The notes under the pieces are model-generated. The model was not told the DNA's origin. It saw only the letters and a program-made list of their open reading frames with translations, and ran no database searches. A stretch of 12,051 nucleotides of DNA from Synergistaceae bacterium (GTDB lineage Bacteria; Synergistota; Synergistia; Synergistales; Aminobacteriaceae): assembly GCA_009778055.1 (NCBI GenBank), contig WRKN01000063.1, forward strand, positions 1 through 12,051, in the 5' to 3' direction. The position numbers were made by a program, and so were the translations under genes. Shown piece after piece: positions 5,942 to 12,051 of this stretch (position 1 is the first letter of the stretch; the number at the start of each line of letters is the position of its first letter).

Positions 5942-7039
5942 TTACTCTGACTCTGAAACTGAATCTGTCGGATTGCCATCCTCCTCCGCGGCGGTGTCGG
6001 GCGTGTTTTCCGGGGCGTCCGCCACGGGCTGGAAGTCCGGTTCAGGCGACGGGAAAAGGCTGGGGTCCAATATTACTACTCTGGCCCTGCTGAACAGCCC
6101 GGCGCTGAAGTTGCTGACGGCCTCCCGCTCTTTCTGCTGATGCAAAAAAGTCCGGACATCCGCGCTTACTTCATCGTACGGCGTCACCCTTTCTTCGACT
6201 CTCTCGCTCTTGACACCTACTACAAAGTCGTCGCTGGCCATTTCGAAAACAGGGCTGGCCACGCCGAGCTCAACGGACTTCATGGGCAGCAGATAATCGT
6301 TGAACGCCGCGTCGGAGAAAAACATGGGTTCCTCCGTCACGTAGATAACGTCCGAGGGAATCATTACGTCATGGGACGTGGCCTCTTCCCACGAACGGCC
6401 TTCGGATAGGAGTTCCCTCACCCGCAGGGCCTCCGCCTCGGACGAAAAGCGCGCCAGGTTTGCCCTGTAGCCGGAAGGCTGGCTGAAAAACAGGTTTTTC
6501 ATTCTGTCGTAGAAATTAGCCGCCTCGTCTTCATCGACCGTAACCGCACCGATGGATTCTTCTATAAATTTTTGCCTGATTATCTGCTGGGCAAGGTCTT
6601 TCTTATAATCGGCCAGTTTTCTGCCAGTTCGGTCAAGATACTGCTGGAATGACTCCCTGGTCGGAAATATCTGGTCCACGTACTCTTTCATGACCTGGTC
6701 AACTTCCGCGTCCGTGACGGTAATACCGCTGTTCCTGATTTCCTGGGCCATCTGCGCCTCGACCGCGTACTCTTCGAGCACCGCCTGAAAGTCCATGGAG
6801 GTTATTTCCCTGCCGCCCGAACCATCCATACGTGTCTGGAGATGTTCGTACATCGTGGAAAGCATCAGCCGCCTGCCGTTGACCTCGGCCACCGCGTAGT
6901 CCCCCCTCGCGCCGCCGGACGAACCGCCGCCCCTGCCGCCGCGCTCATACATCAAAAACGAGGACAAGATGAAAGCGGTGGCTATTACCACCATGATCCA
7001 GCGCATTTGAGTTCTCAGCTTGTTCATCAAAACGACCAT
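5942..7039 (-). CDS. Membrane-anchored SurA/PpiD-like periplasmic chaperone
   Basis: The 365-residue protein has a short cytoplasmic start, one membrane segment (about 13-30), a Gly/Ser-rich linker (33-46), a SurA N-terminal-type helical chaperone domain (about 49-165), and a region (about 187-320) with the sequence rhythm of a parvulin domain (A..LRVRELLSEGRSWEEA, GVASPVFEM) but without a recognisable active-site set. An acidic Pro/Glu/Ser-rich tail (about 325-365) ends it. The topology matches PpiD/PrsA-type anchored chaperones, so a role in folding exported proteins is likely; isomerase activity is doubtful. The start is ATG 7039 or the in-frame ATG 7027 (MNKLRTQMRW), whose spacing to GAAGATGG is better. 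It is the first gene of the envelope cluster. Confidence 0.82.
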   Translation of the reverse strand: MVVLMNKLRTQMRWIMVVIATAFILSSFLMYERGGRGGGSSGGARGDYAVAEVNGRRLMLSTMYEHLQTRMDGSGGREITSMDFQAVLEEYAVEAQMAQEIRNSGITVTDAEVDQVMKEYVDQIFPTRESFQQYLDRTGRKLADYKKDLAQQIIRQKFIEESIGAVTVDEDEAANFYDRMKNLFFSQPSGYRANLARFSSEAEALRVRELLSEGRSWEEATSHDVMIPSDVIYVTEEPMFFSDAAFNDYLLPMKSVELGVASPVFEMASDDFVVGVKSERVEERVTPYDEVSADVRTFLHQQKEREAVSNFSAGLFSRARVVILDPSLFPSPEPDFQPVADAPENTPDTAAEEDGNPTDSVSESE

Positions 7040-7079
7040 CTTCTTTCGGGTAATTTATTCGTCACTACAAACATTTTCA

Positions 7080-7107
7080 ATTATACTAAAAGAAACGCCA
7101 TTTGAAA
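7080..7107 (-). promoter_or_regulatory. Candidate promoter for the SurA-like/lpt/lpx cluster
   Basis: On the minus strand, TATAAT at 7085-7080 has TTTCAA (7107-7102) 16 bases upstream. The -10 is perfect but the -35 is weak. The predicted start near 7073 gives a leader of about 34 bases to the ATG at 7039. It lies in an AT-rich patch within otherwise GC-rich DNA, in the largest gap (111 bases) between minus-strand genes here, so it marks the likely operon boundary. Confidence 0.55.
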
Positions 7108-7137
7108 GGCATGGCCAATTGGTATCAGGCGGCGTTT
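7088..7137 (-). terminator. Possible Rho-independent terminator of the pfkA-rho-udp cluster
   Basis: On the minus strand AAACGCC (7137-7131) can pair with GGCGTTT (7099-7093), followed by C and TTTT (7091-7088). The 31-base loop could fold further (CCAATTGG; GCCAT with ATGGC). An alternative small hairpin, GCCAT/ATGGC, also precedes GTTTCTTTT. The stem is modest and the U tract short, so termination may be partial. The U tract overlaps the spacer of the next promoter. Confidence 0.4.
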
Positions 7138-7150
7138 TCGTTTTTGGCGG

Positions 7151-7945
7151 TCAGTCTTTCTCTCCCAGAATTTTCATAGCTTCACATGCCGCGAGACAGG
7201 CCTTTTCCTCCCCGCCTTCATCGCCCCAGCGGTTCAGCGCGCGGTTGGCGATCACCGACAGCACCGCCCCCATGCGCATACCGTGCAGGTATCCGACGAC
7301 GTATTGAGCGGAGGTTTCCATCTCGATGTTCGTCACTCGGGCCTGTTGGAGGTCGGGGATGATTTTTTCCGCGAAACTTGGCCAGTAGCCCCCTTCGGAG
7401 AGAGGCCGCCCCTGCCCTACGTAAAAAGAGCCGACCGTATAGCTGAGTCCGAGGCCGTAGCGAAACCCCAGTTTTTCACAGGCCTGCGTCAGCGCCGTAA
7501 CGACTCGTATGTCGGCGAATGCCGGGAATTCCGGTTCGACATAGGCAGAGGAGGTTCCGTCCTTGCGCACGCAGGCCACAGGTATAATCAGATCGCCCAG
7601 GTCGAATTCCGGCGTTATGCTGCCGGTGGTTCCGACGCGTATACAGGTGTGAACGCCCAGGGCGTTAAGTTCGTGGATACATATTTCGGAGCTGGGTCCG
7701 CCTATGCCGGTGGACGTCGCGGCTAACCTCATCCCCTTGTACGCGCCGGTCATCGTCTTAAATTCCCTGTAATACGCTGCCTCCCTGACGTCGCTCCAGT
7801 TTTTCGCTATCAGAGCCACCCGTTCCGGCGCTCCTGGCAGAATGACATACCCCGGCACGTCGCCCGGCTTCAATTGAAGGTGATAGACACCCTCGTTATG
7901 GGCTTTTGGGGCATCGGCGCGCTTTTCGGTTTTGCTCATATCCAT
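7151..7945 (-). CDS. udp: Uridine phosphorylase
   Basis: It cleaves uridine with phosphate to uracil and ribose-1-phosphate, a cytosolic pyrimidine salvage step of the NP-I family (hexameric in characterised members). Numbered from ATG 7945 (264 residues), it shows VYHLQLKPGDV near 20-30, STGIGGPS at 78-85, RVGTTGSI at 103-110 (phosphate site), and EMET at 208-211 (ribose contacts). GQGR, with Q178 and R180, corresponds to the uracil-recognising Gln/Arg pair of E. coli Udp and supports uridine over purine substrates. The start is uncertain: GTG 7954, ATG 7945 and ATG 7939 are all in frame and none has a convincing ribosome site. It follows rho by about 20 bases and is probably co-transcribed with it. 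Confidence 0.9.
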   Translation of the reverse strand: MDMSKTEKRADAPKAHNEGVYHLQLKPGDVPGYVILPGAPERVALIAKNWSDVREAAYYREFKTMTGAYKGMRLAATSTGIGGPSSEICIHELNALGVHTCIRVGTTGSITPEFDLGDLIIPVACVRKDGTSSAYVEPEFPAFADIRVVTALTQACEKLGFRYGLGLSYTVGSFYVGQGRPLSEGGYWPSFAEKIIPDLQQARVTNIEMETSAQYVVGYLHGMRMGAVLSVIANRALNRWGDEGGEEKACLAACEAMKILGEKD

Positions 7946-7967
7946 AGCGGTCACGAGAGGGCGCGCG

Positions 7968-9506
7968 TTAAACTCTTATGGACATTAAAAAATCTTTGTT
8001 CGTCTGAGTCTGCTTGAGCTTGTCGAGGATGAGGTTGAGGGCGCCCGCTTCGTCAACCCCGACGATGCGTTTGCGCAGCACCCACAGGCGCGCGAGTTCG
8101 TCCTCGGGTATCAGGAGTTCCTCGCGGCGCGTCCCGGAGCGGGTGATGTCTATCGCGGGGAATATGCGCTGCTCGGCCAGCTTGCGCGAAAGGTGAAGCT
8201 CCATGTTGCCGGTTCCTTTGAATTCCTCGTAAATCACGTCGTCCATGCGGCTTCCGGTATCGGTGAGGGCTGTGCCTATTATGGTCAGGCTTCCCCCTTC
8301 CTCGAAATTGCGCGCGGCGCCGAAGAAGCGCTTCGGAAAATAAAGGCCGGAGGGATCGAGTCCGCCGGAAAGGGTTCTGCCCGAAGGAGGAACCGTCAGG
8401 TTGGACGCCCTTGCCAGGCGGGTTATCGAGTCCAGCAAAATGACGACGTCTCTTTGGGCCTCCGCCAGGCGTTTGGCTTTTTCAAGCGCCAGGTTGGCCA
8501 CGCGTATGTGCTCGTCGGCAGGCCGGTCGAAGGTCGAGGCGATGACCTCCCCATCCACGGATCTGGCGATGTCCGTAACCTCCTCGGGACGCTCGTCAAT
8601 CAGGAGCGCCATGAGGATGACGTCCGGGCAGTTGGCGGAGATAGCGCCGGCAATGCGCTTCAGCAGGGTCGTTTTTCCGGCCTTGGGGGGCGACACTATC
8701 AGCGCCCGCTGCCCCATTCCGATGGGGGCGAACATATCCACAAGCCGGTTGGCCAAATCCTTGGCCCCTGTCTCCAGGCTCATTTTTTCGTTGGGGAATA
8801 TGGGGGTCAACTGACCGAATTGAGCGCGTTTGCGGGACTGCTCAGGGTCCGAGAAGTTTACGGTTTCGACGCGAAGCAGCGCTTCGTAGTGCTCCTGCTC
8901 GCGCGGGGGACGGATCAGCCCCCAGATGACGTCTCCGTTGCGCAGGCCGAAACGCCTGATCTGGGAGACCGAAAGGTAAACGTCGCTGTCCGTCGGCAGC
9001 ATACCCTTGGGGCGCAGAAAGCCGAAGCCTTCCGGGAGTATTTCGAGAGTGCCGCCCCCGAACTTGTAGTTCATGCTCTCGGCCTGCGCTCTGAGAACGG
9101 AAATGATCAAATCGTCTTTTCTGGACGCCATGCAGCCGGAGACGTTCAATTCTTTTCCTATTTTACGGAGGTCGGCCAGCGTCTGGGCCGCAAGGTAGCC
9201 ATAGGAGTGCTTGGGAATCGGGGGACTGTACGTTTCCGGCGCCGGGGCGGCGGCCGGGAGAGGCGGGGGGGCGCTTTGCGCGGGAGCGGCTTCAGCGGAA
9301 ACCTCGCTGCTCTCGCTGTTGGGCGGACGCTCTTCTTCCGATGGCTCCGCCGCCGCTTTGACGCGGCGAGTCCTGGTTTCCTTCACGCGCGCCGCTTCGG
9401 CGTTCTCGGGCGGAACTTCCATTTCCTTTGACCGGACTCTCCGCGTGACTTTTTTCTTCTCCTCTGTCTCGGCCGGCGTGGTTTCCCCTTCTTTTAACTT
9501 TGCCAT
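7968..9506 (-). CDS. rho: Transcription termination factor Rho with long N-terminal extension
   Basis: Rho is a hexameric RNA-dependent ATPase that terminates transcription. The ATG at 9506 (512 residues) is preferred to the in-frame TTG at 9515 because GAGGTGA lies about 10 bases before the ATG but only one base before the TTG. The first roughly 100 residues are low complexity: Lys/Arg clusters (TRRVRSK, RTRRVK), then Glu/Ser-rich, then Pro/Ala-rich. The standard protein follows: helical N-domain about 101-140, RNA-binding RNP1-like GFGFLRP at 160-166, Walker A PPKAGKTT at 273-280, Walker B VVILLDS at 354-360, Q-loop region LTVPPSGRTLSGG at 370-382, and the R-loop/arginine-finger region GSLTIIGTALTDTGSR at 405-420. 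The ribosome site abuts the TGA of the upstream gene, suggesting translational coupling. Confidence 0.96.
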   Translation of the reverse strand: MAKLKEGETTPAETEEKKKVTRRVRSKEMEVPPENAEAARVKETRTRRVKAAAEPSEEERPPNSESSEVSAEAAPAQSAPPPLPAAAPAPETYSPPIPKHSYGYLAAQTLADLRKIGKELNVSGCMASRKDDLIISVLRAQAESMNYKFGGGTLEILPEGFGFLRPKGMLPTDSDVYLSVSQIRRFGLRNGDVIWGLIRPPREQEHYEALLRVETVNFSDPEQSRKRAQFGQLTPIFPNEKMSLETGAKDLANRLVDMFAPIGMGQRALIVSPPKAGKTTLLKRIAGAISANCPDVILMALLIDERPEEVTDIARSVDGEVIASTFDRPADEHIRVANLALEKAKRLAEAQRDVVILLDSITRLARASNLTVPPSGRTLSGGLDPSGLYFPKRFFGAARNFEEGGSLTIIGTALTDTGSRMDDVIYEEFKGTGNMELHLSRKLAEQRIFPAIDITRSGTRREELLIPEDELARLWVLRKRIVGVDEAGALNLILDKLKQTQTNKDFLMSIRV

Positions 9507-9521
9507 GTCAATCAATTCACC

Positions 9522-9959
9522 TCAATAAATTTCGAATCTGAAATCCGATATACGTTCAGCGTTACTCAAAATGCCCACGGAATACGAACCCTTGGGTAAA
9601 GGCTGACCATTTTCCAGAGTCAGACAGTATATTCTGGAGCCGTACGAAGCAGGCAATACATATGAGTCAGACTGAACCAGTTTATCTCCCATAAACCACA
9701 GGATTCTGATTTCAGCCCCTTCCGGGGCTTTACTGTAGTTGAAACGCATACAAATCTGACGCGAACCATATGGAAATCTCGAGACTACGCCGGTAAGGCG
9801 TCTGGTGTCGTCAACCTCGGTGCTGATCACCACGTCGTGAATCAGAAGAGATTCGCCCGGTTTGCTGCTGTTCTGACGAATGACCCAAAAAGAAAGGAGC
9901 AATAAAACTGTGGCAAAAAGAACCACAAGCAGCACAAAAGGTTTTTTCTTATCAGCCAT
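9522..9959 (-). CDS. Small membrane-anchored protein of unknown function
   Basis: I do not recognise a family with confidence. The 145-residue protein starts with a basic MADKKK, then one hydrophobic segment (about 7-27) acting as signal anchor, and about 115 residues expected outside the cytoplasm. That part is rich in alternating hydrophobic/polar stretches (ICMRFNY, IRILWF, RIYCLTL, SYSVGIL, FRFEIY) and looks like a beta-sandwich (Ig-like) domain. It has two cysteines (about 70 and 113). Its ATG shares a base with the stop of the preceding DUF4392 gene (TAATG at 9961-9957), so it is almost certainly translated by coupling, and its own stop carries the rho ribosome site. It is probably an integral member of the pfkA-rho operon. 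Confidence 0.75.
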   Translation of the reverse strand: MADKKKPFVLLVVLFATVLLLLSFWVIRQNSSKPGESLLIHDVVISTEVDDTRRLTGVVSRFPYGSRQICMRFNYSKAPEGAEIRILWFMGDKLVQSDSYVLPASYGSRIYCLTLENGQPLPKGSYSVGILSNAERISDFRFEIY

Positions 9960-10798
9960 TATATCTTAAAACCCTCGGAATACCAGTTTTTGATTTTCAG
10001 GGCAGTATCGTTCAATTCCGTCAGCGAAATCCCGTCCACGGAATGATCAGGACGGCCGGTGACCCCGTCTACCGCGCCCGCATCCAAAACGGCCGAAAGC
10101 ATCGCCTCCTCTTCCCCATAGTCCAGCCCCAGCCAGCAGCGATAAAATGCCGACAAAACGGCGGTAAGCGCGTAAGCTCCCCAATTTGAAACGTCAACCG
10201 GCAGGCAGACTGTGGCGGGAACCTTTGAAAGGAAAGGCCCGTATTGGGGCAGCCGGGCGGCGAGCGAGTCATACAGCAGGCCCATGCCCGCTTCGTTGCC
10301 GCCGTCTCCTATCCCCAAAACAGGAACACCCCGCTTCAAAAATACCTCGGACGCCCTGTCCAACGGTGCGGTCACGCCGCTGACGTCAGTTCCTTCCATG
10401 TTGTAGTAACGTCCGTCGGAGGCGTGCCCGGGGCGCTCAATGAACACCAGCAGATCCGCGTCCGCCGGAATTTCCCCATAGTCATCCACGGAAACGGTCA
10501 CAGGCCCATCCACGCTCTCCGAGCAGCCTCTAAGACAAGGATAATTCCTGCGGTCGGTGAGAACGACCGCGGATTTGCCCGCGCGCTCCAATGCCCGCCC
10601 CAGCGCGACGGCCCCCGGAGGCCCGTCCGTTTCGGGAGCGCCGGCTTTTTCAATGTAAAAACCCGTTATTATAAGAATACGCGAGGCTTTGATGAAAAGC
10701 TGAAGCGCGTTTTTCCAATACTCAGCACGACACAGAGCCGAAACCCCGCGTCCTTGGGCATTGGAGGCCACTATACGCTGCAATGCTTCAAAGTTCAT
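9959..10798 (-). CDS. DUF4392 / D-glutamate cyclase C-terminal-like protein
   Basis: The 279 residues carry hallmarks of the DUF4392 family, the C-terminal part of mitochondrial D-glutamate cyclase (DGLUCY), which turns D-glutamate into 5-oxo-D-proline. Seen: IITGFYI at 43-49, ETDGPPGAVALGRAL at 56-70, FIERPGHASDGRYYNM at 119-134 and GIGDGGNEAGMG at 162-173. The vertebrate enzyme also has an N-terminal DUF1445-type domain, absent here. The fold is likely alpha/beta and cytosolic, as no signal or membrane segment is seen. The start ATG 10798 has only a weak ribosome site (AAAG close by); the gap to pfkA is 23 bases. D-glutamate cyclase activity is inferred from family membership only; D-glutamate is a peptidoglycan precursor, so a turnover role would be plausible. 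Confidence 0.82.
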   Translation of the reverse strand: MNFEALQRIVASNAQGRGVSALCRAEYWKNALQLFIKASRILIITGFYIEKAGAPETDGPPGAVALGRALERAGKSAVVLTDRRNYPCLRGCSESVDGPVTVSVDDYGEIPADADLLVFIERPGHASDGRYYNMEGTDVSGVTAPLDRASEVFLKRGVPVLGIGDGGNEAGMGLLYDSLAARLPQYGPFLSKVPATVCLPVDVSNWGAYALTAVLSAFYRCWLGLDYGEEEAMLSAVLDAGAVDGVTGRPDHSVDGISLTELNDTALKIKNWYSEGFKI

Positions 10799-10821
10799 AC
10801 TTTAATAAGACCAAACGGGCC

Positions 10822-11778
10822 TTAATTCAGTTTTTCTATAAGTCCTAAAAGCTCGGGGCTTAGAGTTTTCTGCTCAAGCCATGCCCTTTCCAAATCGGAA
10901 AGAGTCATCCTGCCGCTTACGTTGCCGACCATGACGCCGCTTTTCCCTACGAACAGGGATTCCGCCGCGTATGCCCCCATCCGGGACGCGAGAACCGAGT
11001 CAAACGAAGTGGGGCTTCCGCCTCTTTGAATATGGCCCAGCACCGTGACGCGGGCGTCATAACCGCCCGTGTCCTGCAGTTTGTCTTTCATTTCGTTGGC
11101 CGTCATGACGCCTTCAGCCAGAATTATCAAAGTATGGGATTTTTTGTTCTCGTGAGAAATCCTCAGCTTATGGCAAAGGTTACCTATGCTCAGAGGCAGC
11201 TCAGGCACAACCACGTACTCCGCCCCCGTGGCCACCGCCACTTCCAGGGGCAGAAAACCCGCGTTCCGTCCCATGACCTCCACGATGAACAGGCGGTCGT
11301 GGCTCGAAGCCGTGTCACGAAGGCGTCTGACGGCCTCCAGCGCGGTGTTGACCGCCGTGTCGAAACCGATAGTCTCATCCGTGCCGGCTATGTCGTTATC
11401 TATTGTGGCGGGCACGCCTATAGTCGGCACTCCCACGTCGTGAAGCTCTTTGGCGCCGCGAAAGGAGCCGTCCCCGCCTACAACAACCAGGCCCTCTATT
11501 CCGGCCGCCTGCATTTGCTGTTTCGCTTCCTGAACTCCTTCCTCGGTTTTGAAACGGGAGCTGCGCGCGGTCTTCAGCATCGTGCCTCCCTTGTGAAGGA
11601 TACCGCCAACCGCCGCCCTGTTCAGGGGAATAAAATCTCCGTCTATCAGCCCTTCGTATCCGCGAGTGACGCCCAGACATTCTTTTTCGTTAAAATCACA
11701 TGTCCTTGACACGGCCCTGATAGCGGCATTCATGCCCGGGGCGTCCCCTCCGCTGGTTAGGACTGCGATACGCTTCAT
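10822..11778 (-). CDS. pfkA: ATP-dependent 6-phosphofructokinase
   Basis: It phosphorylates fructose-6-phosphate to fructose-1,6-bisphosphate, the committed step of glycolysis, in the cytosol. From ATG 11778 (a GTG directly precedes it at 11781) the protein has 318 residues, the usual bacterial PfkA length. AGGAG lies 9 bases upstream of the ATG. Motifs: TSGGDAPGMN at 8-17, GGDGS at 101-105, TIDNDI at 125-130 with D127 and D129 at the E. coli catalytic positions, MGR at 169-171, EG at 222-223 and HIQRGG at 249-254. Glycine at 104 (Asp in PPi-dependent enzymes) and Ala rather than Lys at 124 indicate ATP as phosphoryl donor. NKKSH (about 211-215) matches the E. coli effector-site region, so allosteric control is possible. 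Confidence 0.96.
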   Translation of the reverse strand: MKRIAVLTSGGDAPGMNAAIRAVSRTCDFNEKECLGVTRGYEGLIDGDFIPLNRAAVGGILHKGGTMLKTARSSRFKTEEGVQEAKQQMQAAGIEGLVVVGGDGSFRGAKELHDVGVPTIGVPATIDNDIAGTDETIGFDTAVNTALEAVRRLRDTASSHDRLFIVEVMGRNAGFLPLEVAVATGAEYVVVPELPLSIGNLCHKLRISHENKKSHTLIILAEGVMTANEMKDKLQDTGGYDARVTVLGHIQRGGSPTSFDSVLASRMGAYAAESLFVGKSGVMVGNVSGRMTLSDLERAWLEQKTLSPELLGLIEKLN

Positions 11779-11811
11779 CACAACACTCTCCTGTCTGTTA
11801 AGGCTACGGCG

Positions 11812-12045
11812 CTATTGTCTTTGCAGCTCGTCCACGCGGGCGTCTATCTCCGCCAGCTCCTTGTCGATAGCGTCCAACTGGGTCTGAAGAGCTCCTCTGT
11901 CGTCCTTCAATCTGTCGAGGCGTCTGATCAGGCGGTCAAGCTCCAGCCTGGCGGCCGCGGAGCCCGTCCCCAAAACTGAGGGGTCGTCCCCGGTTATGTC
12001 CCATACGAAACGCACGTCTCCGGTCCTGGTGGTGGCCTGACTCAT
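11812..12045 (-). CDS. Short coiled-coil protein of unknown function (possibly extends beyond window)
   Basis: From ATG 12045 it encodes 77 residues. A short N-terminal part (about 1-30) contains VRFVWDITGDD. The C-terminal half (about 34-77) has leucine/isoleucine at heptad-like spacing with many charged residues (LDRLIRRLDRLKDD, LDAIDKELAEIDARVDELQ), a strong coiled-coil candidate. The frame remains open for the last two codons to the window edge, so the true start may lie outside. It ends 33 bases before pfkA and is probably in the same transcript. There is no signal or membrane segment. Function unknown. Confidence 0.6.
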   Translation of the reverse strand: MSQATTRTGDVRFVWDITGDDPSVLGTGSAAARLELDRLIRRLDRLKDDRGALQTQLDAIDKELAEIDARVDELQRQ

Positions 12046-12051
12046 CGAACC

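Noticed and set aside
8193..9431. 412-codon open frame on the plus strand
   Set aside because: It lies wholly antisense to rho, whose motifs are unmistakable. The long open frame is a by-product of GC-rich codon use, and its translation (many Gly/Arg/Val, no motif) resembles no family.
11026..11709. 227-codon plus-strand frame
   Set aside because: Antisense shadow of pfkA; no motif.

Overview
The window is a piece of a chromosome from a diderm (LPS-making) bacterium. A GC-rich, entirely leftward housekeeping region (about 2783-12051) abuts an AT-rich block of probably acquired DNA (about 1-2690). The gene content and order (pfkA, a DUF4392 gene, rho, a uridine phosphorylase, a SurA/PpiD-like protein, an LptF/LptG permease, lpxI, lpxB), with LpxI rather than LpxH, suggest a Synergistota-type organism. 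That placement is an inference from memory of gene neighbourhoods, not a database result.

Layout. 1-1430 (minus): 5' part of a DNA adenine methyltransferase of the HsdM type, fused to an N-terminal HsdR_N-like region; it runs off the left edge. 1431-1625: intergenic DNA with a good promoter for that gene. 1626-2663 (plus): an IS630-family insertion sequence with inverted repeats, a promoter inside the left repeat, and a transposase split into two frames at a run of eight A. 2690-2721: a strong plus-strand terminator hairpin just outside the IS. 2783-7039 (minus): an envelope-biogenesis cluster reading, in transcription order, SurA-like periplasmic chaperone, LptF/LptG-type LPS export permease, lpxI, lpxB, with its own promoter at about 7080-7107. 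7151-12045 (minus): a housekeeping cluster reading a short coiled-coil protein, pfkA, a DUF4392 (D-glutamate cyclase-like) protein, a small membrane-anchored unknown, rho and uridine phosphorylase, ending in a candidate terminator that overlaps the next promoter.

How the genes work together. LpxI makes lipid X from UDP-2,3-diacylglucosamine, and LpxB joins lipid X to UDP-diacylglucosamine to form the lipid A disaccharide. The LptF/LptG-type permease extracts finished LPS from the inner membrane, and the SurA-like protein probably assists outer-membrane protein folding, so the four genes form one outer-membrane assembly unit. The upstream cluster mixes glycolysis (PfkA), pyrimidine salvage (Udp) and transcription termination (Rho). 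Tight spacing, a stop/start overlap and a Shine-Dalgarno next to a stop codon support co-transcription and partial translational coupling.

No tRNA, rRNA or CRISPR array was seen. No clearly new multi-gene system is evident. The most unusual points are the methylase with a changed nuclease-like motif, the IS ends and A8 frameshift, the tandem duplication of a ribosome binding site before the LPS permease, and the uncharacterised DUF4392 plus membrane-anchored protein pair between pfkA and rho.
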